Source of the DNA: Hyphomicrobiales bacterium | GTDB taxonomy: Bacteria > Pseudomonadota > Alphaproteobacteria > Parvibaculales > Parvibaculaceae | Assembly (NCBI GenBank): GCA_015655095.1 | Contig: JAATFR010000389.1 | Location: 1-6,121, forward strand | Direction of reading: 5' to 3' | Length of the DNA stretch: 6,121 nucleotides | Shown here: positions 6,109 to 6,121 of the stretch, piece by piece | Layout of the letters: every line of letters starts with the position of its first letter | How positions within the stretch are numbered: position 1 is the stretch's first letter | Notes under the pieces: generated by a model | The model's database searches: none | What the model saw: only the letters and a program-made list of their open reading frames with translations | What the model was told of the DNA's origin: nothing | Made by a program: the position numbers and the translations under genes

Positions 6109-6121
6109 TTGAATTGTTATA

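Overview
The window is a GC-rich stretch in which six genes all read on the minus strand, so transcription runs from high to low coordinates. Tight packing, strong GGAGG-type ribosome binding sites and fatty-acid or alcohol catabolic gene content suggest an alphaproteobacterium, possibly a sphingomonad. That placement is inferred from style and gene content, not from a marker gene.

In transcription order: (1) 6078-4366, a complete FAD-dependent GMC-family alcohol dehydrogenase resembling AlkJ and choline dehydrogenase. A -10-like TATAAC and a perfect short inverted repeat lie just upstream, and a GC-rich hairpin follows its stop. (2) 4215-3622, a TetR-family repressor. A perfect 9-bp inverted repeat with a 9-nt spacer lies in its promoter region and is the likely operator. 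(3) 3625-3176, a PaaI-type hotdog thioesterase whose ATG overlaps the tetR stop (ATGA). (4) 3118-1961, a FadA-like acetyl-CoA acyltransferase (thiolase). (5) 1957-557, a MATE-family multidrug/cation antiporter that starts 3 nt after the thiolase stop. (6) 465-1, the first 155 codons of an acyl-CoA dehydrogenase that runs off the window, with a small AT-rich palindrome before its ribosome binding site.

Taken together this looks like a regulated catabolic locus. An alcohol is oxidised by the GMC enzyme, and after CoA activation (not in this window) the acyl chain is shortened by acyl-CoA dehydrogenase and thiolase. The thioesterase would release or proofread acyl-CoA, and the MATE pump would export a toxic substrate or intermediate. 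The TetR protein probably represses its own operon and responds to a pathway ligand. The substrate cannot be read from the sequence. Enoyl-CoA hydratase, hydroxyacyl-CoA dehydrogenase and acyl-CoA ligase genes are absent here and would have to lie elsewhere.

I found no mobile element, tRNA, rRNA, CRISPR array or tandem repeat. No intergenic gap exceeds 150 bases. I see no clearly new system; the most testable signals are the tetR operator and the coupling of a MATE exporter to a thiolase.
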